A stretch of 64,000 nucleotides of DNA from Stenopsyche tienmushanensis (lineage: Eukaryota; Arthropoda; Insecta; Trichoptera; Stenopsychidae), in NCBI GenBank assembly GCA_008973525.1, contig WACJ01000369.1, positions 1 to 64,000 of the forward strand, given 5' to 3'. The notes under the pieces were generated by a model. That model was not told where the DNA came from. It saw only the letters and a list, made by a program, of their open reading frames with translations, and did no database searches. Numbering within the stretch: position 1 is the stretch's first letter; each line of letters opens with the position of its first letter. Position numbers and translations under genes: made by a program. This document shows positions 46,981-57,618 of the stretch, piece after piece.

Positions 46981-47083
46981 AGGGGGAGGTTTAGTGGGTA
47001 GGCACGACCGATCAATTGTGAATCCTACACTACCCAGATTCTCTAGGTGTCTTGTGAAGATTCCTCGCCCATAGGAAAAAAAA
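46981..47083 (+). repeat. Retroposon-like insertion with oligo-A tail in hAT copy I
   Basis: About 103 bp found only in this copy, replacing a TAGGCGACGCCTAGG segment. It starts AGGGGGAGGTTTAGTGGGTA, contains a possible TGGGTAG/CTACCCA stem and ends GGAAAAAAAA at 47083. The layout (short hairpin then A-tail) suggests a 5'-truncated LINE or SINE 3' end. No target duplication is visible. Confidence 0.45.
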
Positions 47084-47352
47084 CTGTCTAATCTATGTAT
47101 ACATATGTACGGTACATATAAGTTTTTCAAATTGTTATATTAACCTTTCCCTACCGGTGATGTATTTACTACACCTCGACTCTAATAATGGGAATATCGA
47201 TATGAAATATAATAGATACGGGCTTCAGAATTTTTGTATTCCTCCGTAATATAATTACGAATTACATCAAAGTATTATAGTATATAAGTATTCATCTGCA
47301 GCGACGGAAATAATTAATTTGTCGGGAAATCGGGAATTTTGCGAATTTTAGT

Positions 47353-47540
47353 CCGTGTCTCAGCAGAAAGGAATTTTATCAGTCACATTGATGGTGTTAT
47401 ACGAAAATGAAGGCTCACGCGGTCATCAACTTGAACTAGCATTTAAATATCTGATGACGATACCTCCAACTAGTGAGGAAGCTGAGCGTGCATTTTCAGT
47501 AGCAAGTTGTTTAACTTCCAAAATCAAATCCTAAATGACG
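47353..47540 (+). pseudogene. hAT dimerisation domain, degraded (copy I)
   Basis: The CAGCAGAAAGGAATTTTATC start region and the MTIPPT...EEAERAFSVASCLTSKI core are readable, then a deletion after AAATCAAATC introduces a stop and shift. Confidence 0.6.
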
Positions 47541-47789
47541 AAACACTCGATGTTTATATTTAACAAATGGACTTATTAGTAATTTTTCATCAAATGTATC
47601 AATGTAATTTCTTAAAATATTGAAAATCCAGATCCCGGGACTGGTCCCGGGATTGTCTAACGAAATCCCGGGATCGAAATTTTGGCTCGGGATTGGATTC
47701 CCTAATCATGAACCGTAACAATGTTGGAATATCTCTCTTTTTGAGTAGCGAACTAATTTAAAATCATCATAAATTTAGATGCTATATTC

Positions 47790-48010
47790 GTTTGTCAGCC
47801 ACTCATTTATGTCGTACAAATCCACTTTACTGTCAGAACAACAGTAAAAATACACTTTGTATTCATTTGAATTATCATTATTAGTCGAAAAATTTGGGTT
47901 AACGATCTATGCAATCGTACGATGTACGCAAGATACTCTCTCCGACTCTGTTTCTCCCCAAACTCAACGTGCAAGACACTCTCCGTCTTTGTCTGTATCC
48001 GAGCTCATTA
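47790..48010 (-). repeat. piggyBac-like MITE fragment
   Basis: Complement of the family: GTACAAATCCACTTTACTGT, AAATTTGGGTTAACGATCTA, AACTCAACGTGCAAGACACT. It matches 14800-15080 in reverse. Confidence 0.5.
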
Positions 48011-49629
48011 ATACAATCACATCGTCTTTTATCAAATTTAAAATTAAATCAATTCATCTTTTTAATGGTTACTAAATCTTTTTGTGTTTATATCTACCAT
48101 TGTTGGAAGGATTATGAAAAATTATTAATAAGTGTCACGATTACGAATTTGAACAAGTTGGCATAACGTGCATTACATTGCATTGTAATCAGCATAAGAA
48201 AAAAATTGACTAGAAAAATGTAGAAACAGACAAAAAAAAACCGAAAAGAGCATCTAATTGAAATTCCAACAAACAAAACGTTTACGCCCGAAGAAATACG
48301 GCCGTCCTGGATGTTCTTGACGATACAACACAATAATTTATTATCTTGACAAATTGTTTTTGCTTCGTTTTTTCATGCATTCTCCTGTCAAAATAGACGA
48401 TTATTCAAGCTAAGAGACTCTATATCAGTATTTTTCAAACGGAGGCCGATTGCTTTCACTGTCTTGTGAGCAAAATTGAAAATACTTCGGCATACGTTAA
48501 GGGATGAGACATAAAAGCAGACTATTTAGCGCACAACTGGATATAATTCATCTCAAATTGAGATTCATTTCAATATTCAAGAGCGTATTATACGAAATAT
48601 GCATTCCGTTTCGAGACATCTCGCGATAATATATAACAAGTATTTACGCGATGTATTGATTTTGTAATACATATCTACAACCAATTTATCAAGTGTGCAT
48701 TTTTTCAGACCTATTTGCGATGCACACTCTTGAGGAAAATGATCCTTAAATAACGACGTTTTGTCAAAAAGCCGCTTTTGGAAAAATGACTGTAAATTTC
48801 CAAGCGGATGAACGTGATAACTCTTCGTCGTATTCATTGTAATCATCATATATCGCGAGAGAATCATCCATCGATACCTGGTATTTTGTAAGTGTATCAA
48901 AAGATTATAGTTATCTTATCATCGCATTTTACACACAGTAAATATGCTACGAGCGTGGATTTAATGTATTTTCATTTTCAGATTATTCCTCAAATTTTTG
49001 CACCAAGTCCTCGCGTAGTATTCAGAGCTGGCCCTTTAAAACCTCGGAAATCTACGAGCATTTGTCGCCAAAATAGCAGAGAATCTACTAATTTTACAAG
49101 ACTATTTTTATATTTGACACCGAAATAAAAATCAATTGAATAATCAACAGGAAAAAAATGTTGATCAAATTGCCTATGCAATTTACATTAATATATAGGT
49201 TTTTATTTGGAGGGAGAAAAAATATATATACAAATATTGTAATATTGTAACATCTTTCTCAGCAGCAAATGTAATACATATAATAGGAAAGCATTAAACT
49301 GCTAGATATTTTACAGTAATAGTTACGACAACTGTTTAAAACCGTTACAACAGCTGTAGTAACCGCACAGACAGCCAATGCAGCTGACGTTATGGACCTA
49401 AAAGCACGCTATGGTCATCTCTTATAAATTCTAAATTAATTTGAAATCTAAACCATTCATTTTGTTTAAAAAACATGTTAAAATACGGGAATTATATCAA
49501 GGAATACATGCAAAAAATTATATTCATTCTTCAGCAAATGTTCCAGCATAATGAAGATCGAAGCCTTGTTTATAACCCCATGAGGATGATCTTGTCTTAA
49601 AATGAATAAAAAGCAGTTTTATATTTGTA
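48011..49629. other. Anonymous sequence
   Basis: The 107-codon minus frame at 48577-48900 has no recognisable motif. Nothing else seen. Confidence 0.4.
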
Positions 49630-49832
49630 TGTCCGCCGCTTATCATCCGTACAAATCCACTTATCTGGCAAGACCGTCGCAGTGTGTACGAAGATTGTGC
49701 ATAAATAAATAAACACTTTATTCAAGTAAATATAGACAATACACGACATAATTTGGTTAATGATCTATACAATCGTATGATGTACGCTCACTTTGTCACT
49801 GGAATTCGGATACAATTCTCTGTCTTACCTCT
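49630..49832 (-). repeat. piggyBac-like MITE fragment, minus orientation
   Basis: ATTTGTATGTCCGCCGCTTA, ATCCACTTATCTGGC and GTTAATGATCTATACAATCG are complements of family blocks. It adjoins the next copy in opposite orientation. Confidence 0.5.
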
Positions 49833-50275
49833 TTAACCCCTAAAGGAGTACTATCGCAAGGCCTGGGACCCCCCCTCCACTATTCAGAAAGAGCACTCTT
49901 GTACATTGAGCTCGGAGACAGACAGAGATAAAGAGAATGTAGCGCAATTCGAGAGACAGAGACGGAAAGCTTCCCCGCATACATCGCACAATTGTATAGA
50001 TCGTTAGCCCAAATGTATCGACTAATAATGATTTCAAGTGTGTTATTTTTTTACGCAAATAAATGACTGAATATTTTGTGCTATCGATAGTGTTTATTTA
50101 TTTAATTGCTTGCTTGTTGAATGAGTATTTGTACGATTATCATTTCCTTCTAAAGCAGGAGCAAATGAATCGATTTATTGAGAATCGTTTATGTAAAGAA
50201 ATGACGTGGTCTTGTGTGCTATCAACAGTGTTTATTTACAATTGCCTTTGCCTCGAAATGAAGACTTAAGTGTTC
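49833..50275 (+). repeat. piggyBac-like MITE, copy 8
   Basis: Starts TTAACCCCTAAAGGAGTACT and runs through GAGCACTCTTGTACATTGAG, CCCAAATGTATCGACTAATA, ATTATCATTTCCTTCTAAAG and GGAGCAAATGAATCGATTTA to about 50275. The family 3' end is lost. Confidence 0.6.
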
Positions 50276-52189
50276 ATCATATTGTACATTCCTATTTGAA
50301 TAAAGTACATTGGCGGCCATCTGACAAATTTTATTGAATACAGGGTGGTGGCATAATTAAAGACGCAATTACAATTAGTTTCAAATATAATTACATAACC
50401 ATGGATGCTATTGTGTGAGAATTATTTTAATTATTATGAGACGCCTTAAAGTGGTCATGGTTTGACCATGGGAAGATTGCACACACTAAGGCTGAACAAC
50501 CAATTTAAGCCAATGCAAAATATTCATAATGGGACATCTAAGAGGCAATCCTTGTGAGGAAATAATTGGCAATGAAAGTTAAACTTGTGCGACAATTATT
50601 CAATGCAACTTCAATGTAGAAAAACCCCTATGTTAATTGACTTTTAGTGTTAAAATGCAGATTCGTTGGAATAAGACAATATATCTGACTTTGTACAACA
50701 ATACAACTCAAAGGCCCCCAGAGACGAGCGTTGATCTATGATAATATTATCTCGTTATCTTCGTGTATTTTATTTATTGTAATATCAACGATAACGTTAC
50801 CTCTCTTGACGAAAACTCGATATTACGTACTAACAGAAAAAATAACAAAACGTTAAATGCTATCAATGCATTGGAAATTGTATATATTTAAAGTCCACGT
50901 AAAAATTTGCGTCGGAAAAACTTCAGACTACCGGTTGTCCTACTTTTGAACGCTAAAAGGCGTAATTAAGTTGAGAGGCCCACGTCAACCTTTTTGAAGA
51001 GGTTTTAAACTTTAATAAAACGAGGGCACGTTAGAGCTTCTTCAGTTGACAGAATTTCAACGTTGACAGAATCTTTTTAATCTGCAATTTCTTATGCAGC
51101 ACTAAGCAATCGTCTTTGCCTTTGATCCACAGGATCAAAAGAAATCATCCAGATTTACATTTATTACGCTTATAGTGCATTTTTGCGATTTGCGGTTGGT
51201 TAATCGAATCCTTGAATCCATTATCCGGCCAATGTTCAAGTGCATACATTCTATGGGCCGGATGTCGTACATATTTTATTCAAAATTATTCCTCATTTAA
51301 ATTAAACGATTAAATTTGTGAGTCGTTTTGAAAAAAACGGAATGGAAAGTATGAAAATGCTACAAACATGCATCATGCTGGATTTTGGAATAAGAGCCTG
51401 AAAATTATTTACATATGGAAATGGCCATTAATTGCAATCATGCAATTTGGAAACCACGAATAGTGTGCAATATTTGTCGCGCATTATTCTCGTATGAATC
51501 AATTTTTTGTTAATTTAATTCATGATGATTATAAATGTGGTGACATCCAGATAACTTACAAATATACAAATAGTTATATATATATATAAGATATTAATTC
51601 AGAAAAAACCAGGTATTCGATTAGTTTGTCCCGTATACGTTCCTAAGTCATGCATATATAATTTGTTTTGCGAGATGTTTATAAACGGATGCACCATCTT
51701 TGCGCATATTAGTCTGGTGAAATGAAGCGAGCGCGCATTTGCGTTTTGATCCCAGCCCCACAGCCCGCGCTACACTCGATCCTCAGCAATAAATCGCGTA
51801 ACTGTATTACTAACATTGCAACGCATGCCATGTACTCGCTAGTATTATATAAATGTCTTATACTTTTGCCACGTTTACAGAAGCGCTAGCCACCATGTAT
51901 CGAAAGTAGATGACGTTTATTCGACAATAATTAACATACACTACATGTAGATTAAAAAACAGCCTTGTGGTTTTGTAAAAATGGGTGCAAAATTTCGATC
52001 GCTATCCCCCCGTACTATTATGTATGTGTCCACATCGGGGATATTTAGATATATCAACGATCTATTTTTGAGACAATAAGGATTATAAAAATGAATAAAA
52101 ATGCTTGTGGAGAGAGAATTAAGCTATACGGATAGCTGAATAATTTGCTCCATAATTAGCTAAAATAATTAACACTATGTGCGGTTATG
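50276..52189. other. Anonymous sequence
   Basis: No gene recognised. 50340-50420 is rich in ATTA-type homeodomain words. A short hairpin CATGGT-TTG-ACCATG lies near 50455. A dispersed repeat is at 51888-51975. Confidence 0.35.
51888..51975 (+). repeat. Unclassified dispersed repeat (pair with 31135-31235)
   Basis: ATGTATCGAAAGTAGATGAC, TTTATTCGACAATAATTAAC and CTACATGTAGATTAAAAAAC correspond in order to 31135-31235. Confidence 0.45.
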
Positions 52190-52790
52190 TGGTTAATCTT
52201 CGCATGGAACCGGCATCTTAAGAATTTAAGGAAGCCACTAATGGTTGACGAAAAATGTGGTACAAAGTCGGTCAAACTTTTGGTGGAAGCACGGCACAAA
52301 TACTACACATTGCGACGAGTTGACCGGACTATGGCACACATGTTGTGTCATCGGATATTATAGGATGCTATTTTTCATAGCTTCAAAGGGTAAAATCATT
52401 GACACTGATGCTCAGTGTTTTTTTCGATAAAGTTGATGAGACTGCGTTAAAGACCAAGGTGTTGAGAAGAAAATGAAGAAAAAATCATGGCCTCTGCCTT
52501 TTGGGATCGTTTTCCTAATAGATTTTTTGCCACAGGGGGAAACAATAAATACTTTGAAACACTAAACTACTGATAGTGATACAGGACAAAAGGGAATGTT
52601 AACGAATGGAGTGTGCTTATTGCATAACAATGCATGTCTCCATGCAACCAACTGTTACTCATTCGATTGGGACATTAGTCACAGCCCTGAACTAGCACCT
52701 TCAGATTTTCATCCTTTCACATCTCTGAAGTTGACAGATTCGTGAAGTCATTTTTCAATTCAATTACGATTACGTTATGCCAGGAAGGGG
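52190..52790 (+). pseudogene. mariner transposase, degenerate, third relic
   Basis: Plus-strand mariner relic. Near 52505-52560 the frame gives FGIVFLIDFLPQGETINT, matching the 'V.WD..G.L..DFL..G.TINS' block. From about 52590 to 52735 it gives GMLTNGVCLLHNNACLHATN, then SFDWDISHSPELAPSDFHPF, equivalent to LLHDNARPHTA and HPPYSPDLAPSDYHLF. The second catalytic D is replaced by N (HNN), whereas the third D (PSD) is kept. A weak N-terminal part (LLVEARHKYYTLRRVDRTM) is readable near 52260-52330. Stops and frameshifts interrupt it. No terminal repeats found. Confidence 0.7.
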
Positions 52791-53749
52791 CCCTAAATGA
52801 CATCTGGACTTGATAGGAAAAACAAAGATAGTTAAATGTTCTTTTCACAATATTAAAGACGTCCAGCTCCGAGACTCTTCTTCAGGTCTTCGAAGGCAGC
52901 GGATCCAACTCCTCCCTTACGCTACGTTACGTTCATTTTATGTGAATTAAATAACTCGATTTACACACAAATATATCACTTCCCAAAGGGATATTTTCGA
53001 TAGGATCAATGTAGCGGTCTCGAGTAGTTTCATTAACGTTTAAGGAAAGCTTCAATGTTTTTCTCAAGACATAAGATCTCAATTATGCCTTTCAAGCCTA
53101 TGTAAATGTAGATAATGATCTCCCAATGTATGGTTTAGGACCAATTGAGAAATTTTGCAATCCAATATTAACACATCTTAAGCGGGGTGAGTCTAATTAA
53201 TGTTTGCGAAAATGTTTTCATAATCGAGGAGGACATTTATTTGGCTTCATATTGATGTTGATTGATGGCTGTGAGCTTGTCACAATTAGAGCTGTAACTG
53301 TAAATTTGATGTGTCTTCCAATGCACAATATCTGCCGACTTGATAAATAAGCATAGTATTTAGATGTCCTAAATGTATGTTAATAAAAGTCGCCCAAAAA
53401 TATGAATATATTGAAATAAACAGGATTGTAATCACAGTTATCTGCGATTGCGATTAATTTTTCGTAAAGTGAGATTACGCCGATGCGCGCCGAGGATTGG
53501 GATTAAATTTCCTACAAAAGATGTGTCAAAGGACGAGCCGAAGGATGATGAGGATGAGTACATGTAGCATACATAAAGCGACAGAACGTCCCGTTTTGAA
53601 ACGGATCATCCCGTTTTTAGACAGCACAAATTAAAAAAAGATCTCTTAGTCATAACATACATATTCAAATGTCATCAGCTGTCAAGATATTTGTAACATG
53701 ATTCATCGCAGGGAACATAAACACTACCACTAATACGAATACGACTTTC
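52791..53749. other. Anonymous sequence
   Basis: No gene or repeat recognised. Confidence 0.4.
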
Positions 53750-54320
53750 AGGTTTGTCTCATAGACGAACAACGAAATTCGGCCCAATTTAACATTTGAA
53801 CTCGGAGCAGGGCCGCATCGGCCCACCGGTCATCGTCTGCGGCCATTTTACACGGTCTAATAAATTAAGAAAACGGAGATCGGCGAAGAAGAAAAAAAGC
53901 CACGATGATTTCCCCTGCGCTCAGTCATGTGGTGTATCTGCCCTCCGTGTCAAGTTATTTACACTTGATGAATAATTCCGCATGTTGCTTCCCTTTCTGG
54001 CGAAACGGCAATGCCATCGTCTTGCTCTGGAGCGTTAGTCCCATAATTAGCGTTCTTTATCACAAGCCTCGGTAACAAAGGCTTAAGGACCCGGATACGG
54101 CCCGTTAAGCTTTTCTATCACAAATATAGAATATATAAAATAGGGCCTTCGCGGGGAGGCGTATATCCGCATTAGGCGTACACGGGATTTAGGGGATGAT
54201 AACGCGCAGAGCCAGCGAGAAGCTGTGGGCAAAATCGATGCCCGGATCATTTCATTGCAAGCGAAGTTGAAAATTACCCAATGGATCGACTAAATTAATC
54301 ATGTTTCAATTATCGTGATG
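53750..54320. promoter_or_regulatory. GC-richer repeat-free block, candidate regulatory element
   Basis: This stretch is visibly less AT-rich than its surroundings, with runs such as GGGCCGCATCGGCCCACCGG, GCGGCCATTTTACACGG, GGATACGGCCCGTTAAGC and GGGCCTTCGCGGGGAGGCGT. It lacks the long homopolymers and transposon pieces found elsewhere and no sustained reading frame crosses it. It could be a conserved non-coding enhancer or an undetected short exon. Nothing here proves function. Confidence 0.3.
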
Positions 54321-56335
54321 CTAAGTTGCATTTAGGCCCTCTCATGCAAAAGTTTTAGGGTAGTGAACTGTATGGAAATATGGACGATCCTCGGTAACTA
54401 AGTATACACAGCCCATTACCCAGATACATAAACTCAAACAATCGCCAATTATACTTGCCAAAATTATTCTAATCGATGCAGTTCTCAGGAAATTGCATTG
54501 AGTTTAGACCAAACGAAAACTAAACTAATGAAAGAAACATTTTTTTTACATTGAATCGCATGATGACACTATTCTTCTTCTTGACCGATAAAAATATCCT
54601 ACGGATGGGGGGATGAATTCTGACGCCTTCAAACTTAAAAGAAGACTAATCACAGTAGAAATCTCGTAGCTGGCGTCTTTCTGTCTAAATATATTGGACA
54701 TATCAGCTATTTCACATTACATATTCTCTTTCCAATACGATAGTTGGATGAATCACGCAAAATATTAGCGTTGCACGACAAAGTTCTTTTCTATTATGTC
54801 ATTAGACGTGGTCTGCTCTATGAATGAAGTTTCCATCGTCTTCCACATGTTTAATTTTAGATGAGATTGTTTGAATAGCAAAATAATCATTTCAAAAGTA
54901 TATTTTAACACACTCTAGTCGGGACTGCTATTAATCGCAATTTAGAAGTAAAAAACGATTTCTACATGACAGTATTATTTCTTACGTTGTGTGCAATTTA
55001 ACTCGCGTAAAGTGTGTTAAAACACATTATCGGACGAAGAACAAGAGACATCGTTTTCGATGGTTATTCGACATTTTACAACATTTCATCACATCATGAT
55101 ATAAAAAGTAACTTCGATCGATCAAGTTTTGATGAAGTTTTTTATATCTTGCGTATACGCAACATTTGGGAAGAAATGGGTTAATGATATTTTGCATCCT
55201 TGAAGGTCCTTTATATAATCGATTTCGCTGTAAATTTCAATAAAAACGTATTTTAAAGCAGTTTAGATATGTCATTTCATTATTGACCACCGGACCACTA
55301 GTACCAGAGGAATAAAATAATTGAAAGCATTCTTGTTTATCATATTTCAGAGAAGTGATCATAAACAGCCACTCGAAATATCAACACCCAAGTATCTCCA
55401 AATTTTCGCAAATAAGCAGATTATGAATATAATTATTGCGGGCGAAAATTCGTAGGCGTTTCGCCTGATTGATGGGTGCTCAATTTGAATTGTGGCAACG
55501 AATAATTGGCTTGAAAAAATGATCAGAACGGACAACGTAATATGATAACATCGTCAGGCTTCCTGCTGATGGGTCCACTTCCGGACCGTGGTCCGAAAAT
55601 TGACTATCACTTTTGATATAAGTATGGTGGCTATTTGTATTCAATACAGAAGTGGGACTTGTAAATTACCACGATCGGATCATCCCTGGTCTCCAGTTCG
55701 AAGTTCCGATGAAGGAATTTTTACAAGAAATTATACAAATACATTTTCAGATGAATTTATTTCATAGGATCTAAAGAGAAGCAATTTTAGCGTATGAAAA
55801 ACGCCATCAAAATACATTGATATGCGACACTCGAAGATTAAATGTCTTCAATATTGAACGTATGCTGTGGTCATTAAATAAATTAGGTGTTGTGATTCAT
55901 ATCATTGAATGAAAAACTGCATGCTCTTGATAATTCCTTTCAAAATATAAGAAAAACTTATTGCCTGCTTCACTATTCTACGATCATCTGCAGATGTTGT
56001 CGCTCTTGGTCTTCCACTACTTCTATTATTATATTAAGAAAACTGCCATTTTTCCGGGTTACAATGGGTGTGTATATAATAAAAGTGCATTTCAGATAAT
56101 GAATTTTCATAAACAATTCAATATCAAAAATACATGCCTAAACACTTATGATCGGTAATATAAAATTGGTATCCTTTTTAATAACCAGAATTAGGGTTGT
56201 CTATGTTCGCACATTGATTTCAGATATTCATTCGTATATTTGCAAAAAAATGCAACATCCAATCGGGAATAACCAAGTAAAGGATGTCTTCAAATTTTTG
56301 ACTGAGAAAAAATAGAAGCGCATACACATCAATCG
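54321..56335. other. Anonymous sequence
   Basis: No gene or repeat recognised. CGGACCGTGGTCCG at about 55583-55597 is a small GC-rich inverted repeat. Confidence 0.4.
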
Positions 56336-56405
56336 GCAGTCGTTCGTATTTATAGCTCAAGCATTTCGACTTCACCGTGCAATCGAATAGTTCTTACGCC
56401 GCCGA

Positions 56406-56415
56406 TAGATGGCGC
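56406..56415 (+). promoter_or_regulatory. CTCF-like motif, unit 1
   Basis: TAGATGGCGC, preceded by GCCGA. It resembles the AG(A/G)(G/T)GGC core of CTCF sites. The identical word recurs once in each unit (56761-56770, 57135-57144, 57488-57497, 57840-57849). Binding is an inference. Confidence 0.3.
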
Positions 56416-56511
56416 GCCCACGGAAAAAAATAATCTAACGCGCGGGACCAATTTACATTTTATAAATATGAGATATGATTATTTTGTATGTTTAAAAAAA
56501 TGATAAAAAAG

Positions 56512-56520
56512 AAAAAAAAA
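56512..56520 (-). terminator. Pol III oligo-T terminator of first tRNA-like gene
   Basis: Nine A on the plus strand, i.e. T9 on the transcribed direction, starting 2 nt after the tRNA-like 3' end. Confidence 0.6.
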
Positions 56521-56521
56521 G

Positions 56522-56614
56522 AACCCCGGGCGAGACTCGAACTCGCGAACGCTACAGCCGTCGAAACATCGCGATCGATGATGACTTGGGCGCAACCAGC
56601 TGCGCCACCGGGGT
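56522..56614 (-). ncRNA. tRNA-like gene lacking an anticodon stem (93 nt)
   Basis: The acceptor strands ACCCCGG and CCGGGGT pair perfectly. D arm GCGC-AGCTGGTT-GCGC. T arm GCGAG-TTCGAGT-CTCGC. Box A (TGGCGCAGCTGG) and box B (GTTCGAGTC) for Pol III are intact. Between the D and T arms, 42 nt beginning CAAGTCATCATCG show no stem that pairs CAAGT; only a small CATCG-ATCG-CGATG hairpin. It is therefore not a canonical tRNA, even allowing for an intron. Discriminator base T. It may be a decayed tRNA, the tRNA-like head of a SINE, or a Pol III regulatory element. A TATA-like TTTATATATGCA lies upstream (56634-56645). Confidence 0.55.
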
Positions 56615-56633
56615 TGCTTAAGCCCAACCAATA

Positions 56634-56645
56634 TGCATATATAAA
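56634..56645 (-). promoter_or_regulatory. TATA-like upstream element
   Basis: TGCATATATAAA on the plus strand. The identical word sits 20 bp or so upstream of all four tRNA-like genes (57008-57019, 57361-57372, 57713-57724). Confidence 0.5.
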
Positions 56646-56760
56646 TGACGCTCAGCCCCCTCCGTATCAAAAGCGCATGCGCATCAAGCGACAGTCGGTT
56701 GTATTTATAGCTCAAGCGTTTCGGCTTCTCCGTGCAATTGAATAGTTCTTACGCCGCCGA

Positions 56761-56770
56761 TAGATGGCGC
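56761..56770 (+). promoter_or_regulatory. CTCF-like motif, unit 2
   Basis: TAGATGGCGC preceded by CGCCGA. Confidence 0.3.
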
Positions 56771-56906
56771 TCGCGGATAAAAAGAGACTAGCGCGCTTGG
56801 CCAGTTTACATTTTATACATACACATTTAGTCACGAAAAAATGAGATATGGAGACACGCAGTCTATAAGACTATTTAATATATTTTTAAAAAATGAAAAA
56901 AAGAAG

Positions 56907-56912
56907 AAAAAA
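56907..56912 (-). terminator. Pol III oligo-T terminator of second tRNA-like gene
   Basis: T6 in the transcribed direction, immediately after the discriminator base. Confidence 0.6.
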
Positions 56913-56988
56913 TACCACGGGCGAGACTCGAACTCGCGACCTTAAGTTCAAATGGTAACTTACGCGCTACCTACTGCGCTACCGTGGT
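56913..56988 (-). tRNA. tRNA-Met-like gene with 10-nt (or 8-nt) anticodon loop
   Basis: Acceptor ACCACGG/CCGTGGT, D arm GCGC-AGTAGGTA-GCGC, T arm GCGAG-TTCGAGT-CTCGC, all perfectly paired; variable region AGGTC; discriminator A. The stretch GCGCAGTAGGTAGCGCG is the same as in metazoan elongator tRNA-Met as I remember it. The anticodon stem TAAGT/ACTTA closes a 10-nt loop TACCATTTGA (or a 6-bp stem and 8-nt loop ACCATTTG), which includes CAT. A normal loop is 7 nt. Total 76 nt, no CCA encoded. Upstream TATA-like element at 57008-57019. A functional Met tRNA is doubtful because of the loop, but the structure and terminators argue for a Pol III unit. Confidence 0.6.
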
Positions 56989-57007
56989 TACGTAAGCGGA
57001 ACTAATT

Positions 57008-57019
57008 TGCATATATAAA
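57008..57019 (-). promoter_or_regulatory. TATA-like upstream element
   Basis: TGCATATATAAA on the plus strand, upstream of the 56913-56988 gene. Confidence 0.5.
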
Positions 57020-57134
57020 AGACGCTCAACTCCCTCCGTACCAAAAGCGCATGCGCATCAAGCGAAAGTCGGTTGTATTTAAAGTTCAAGCGTTTCGACT
57101 TCTCCGTGCAATTGAATAGTTCTTACGCCGCCGA

Positions 57135-57144
57135 TAGATGGCGC
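57135..57144 (+). promoter_or_regulatory. CTCF-like motif, unit 3
   Basis: TAGATGGCGC preceded by GCCGCCGA and followed by a short (GC)n run. Confidence 0.3.
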
Positions 57145-57247
57145 GCGCGCGATACCAATTTATGCTTTATGCATAAAAATTTGATCACGAAAAAATTTGA
57201 TATGGAGATACGCAGTCTATAAGATTATTTAATATGTTTTAGGAAAA

Positions 57248-57260
57248 TGAAAAAAGAAAA
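57248..57260 (-). terminator. Weak Pol III terminator of third tRNA-like gene
   Basis: On the transcribed strand TATATA follows the 3' end, then T4-C-T6. This is the only member without an immediate T run. Confidence 0.4.
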
Positions 57261-57266
57261 TATATA

Positions 57267-57341
57267 TACCACGGGCGAGACTCGAACTCGCGGCCTTAAG
57301 TCCGATGATAACTTACGCGCTACCAACTGCGCTACCGTGGT
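57267..57341 (-). tRNA. tRNA-Met(CAT)-like gene with extended anticodon arm
   Basis: 75 nt. Acceptor ACCACGG/CCGTGGT, D arm GCGC-AGTTGGTA-GCGC and T arm GCGAG-TTCGAGT-CTCGC are perfectly paired; discriminator A. The anticodon stem TAAGT/ACTTA can extend by one T-G pair to six, leaving a 7-nt loop ATCATCG. In that reading U33 and anticodon CAT are in the right places, followed by C37 rather than the usual purine; with a 5-bp stem the loop is 9 nt. So it is a plausible but abnormal elongator Met tRNA. Variable region AGGCC. Upstream TATA-like word at 57361-57372. Confidence 0.6.
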
Positions 57342-57360
57342 TATGTAAGCGCAACTAATA

Positions 57361-57372
57361 TGCATATATAAA
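57361..57372 (-). promoter_or_regulatory. TATA-like upstream element
   Basis: TGCATATATAAA on the plus strand, upstream of the 57267-57341 gene. Confidence 0.5.
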
Positions 57373-57487
57373 AGACGTTCAACCCCCTACGTACCAAAAG
57401 CGCATGCGCATCAAGCGAAAGTCGGTTGTATTTAAAGCTCATACGTTTCGATTTCACCGTGCAATTGAATAGTTCTTACGCCACCGG

Positions 57488-57497
57488 TAGATGGCGC
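57488..57497 (+). promoter_or_regulatory. CTCF-like motif, unit 4
   Basis: TAGATGGCGC preceded by GCCACCGG (a variant of the usual GCCGCCGA). Confidence 0.3.
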
Positions 57498-57609
57498 GCG
57501 CGCGATACCAATTTATGCTTTATGCATACAAATTTGATCACGAAAAAATGAGATATGGAGATACGCAGTCTATAAGATTATTTAATATGTTTTAGGAAAA
57601 TGAAAAAAT

Positions 57610-57618
57610 AAAAAAAAA
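57610..57618 (-). terminator. Pol III oligo-T terminator of fourth tRNA-like gene
   Basis: T9 on the transcribed strand directly after the discriminator base. Confidence 0.6.

Larger units (their letters stand above)
45854..47704 (+). mobile_element. hAT tandem dimer (copies H and I)
   Basis: Two nearly full-length copies head to tail within a single perfect 8-bp target duplication ATCATGAA (45846-45853 and 47705-47712). At about 46845 the first copy's right end GGCTCGGGAT runs directly into CGTAATCCCGAAAATTTCGG of the second copy's left part, so one right terminus and one left terminus are missing at the join. The first copy has a complete dimerisation frame; the second is degraded and carries a separate insertion. 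Confidence 0.9.

Noticed and set aside
56522..56614. tRNA with an intron
   Set aside because: Removing any segment between the D and T arms does not produce a partner for the CAAGT strand.
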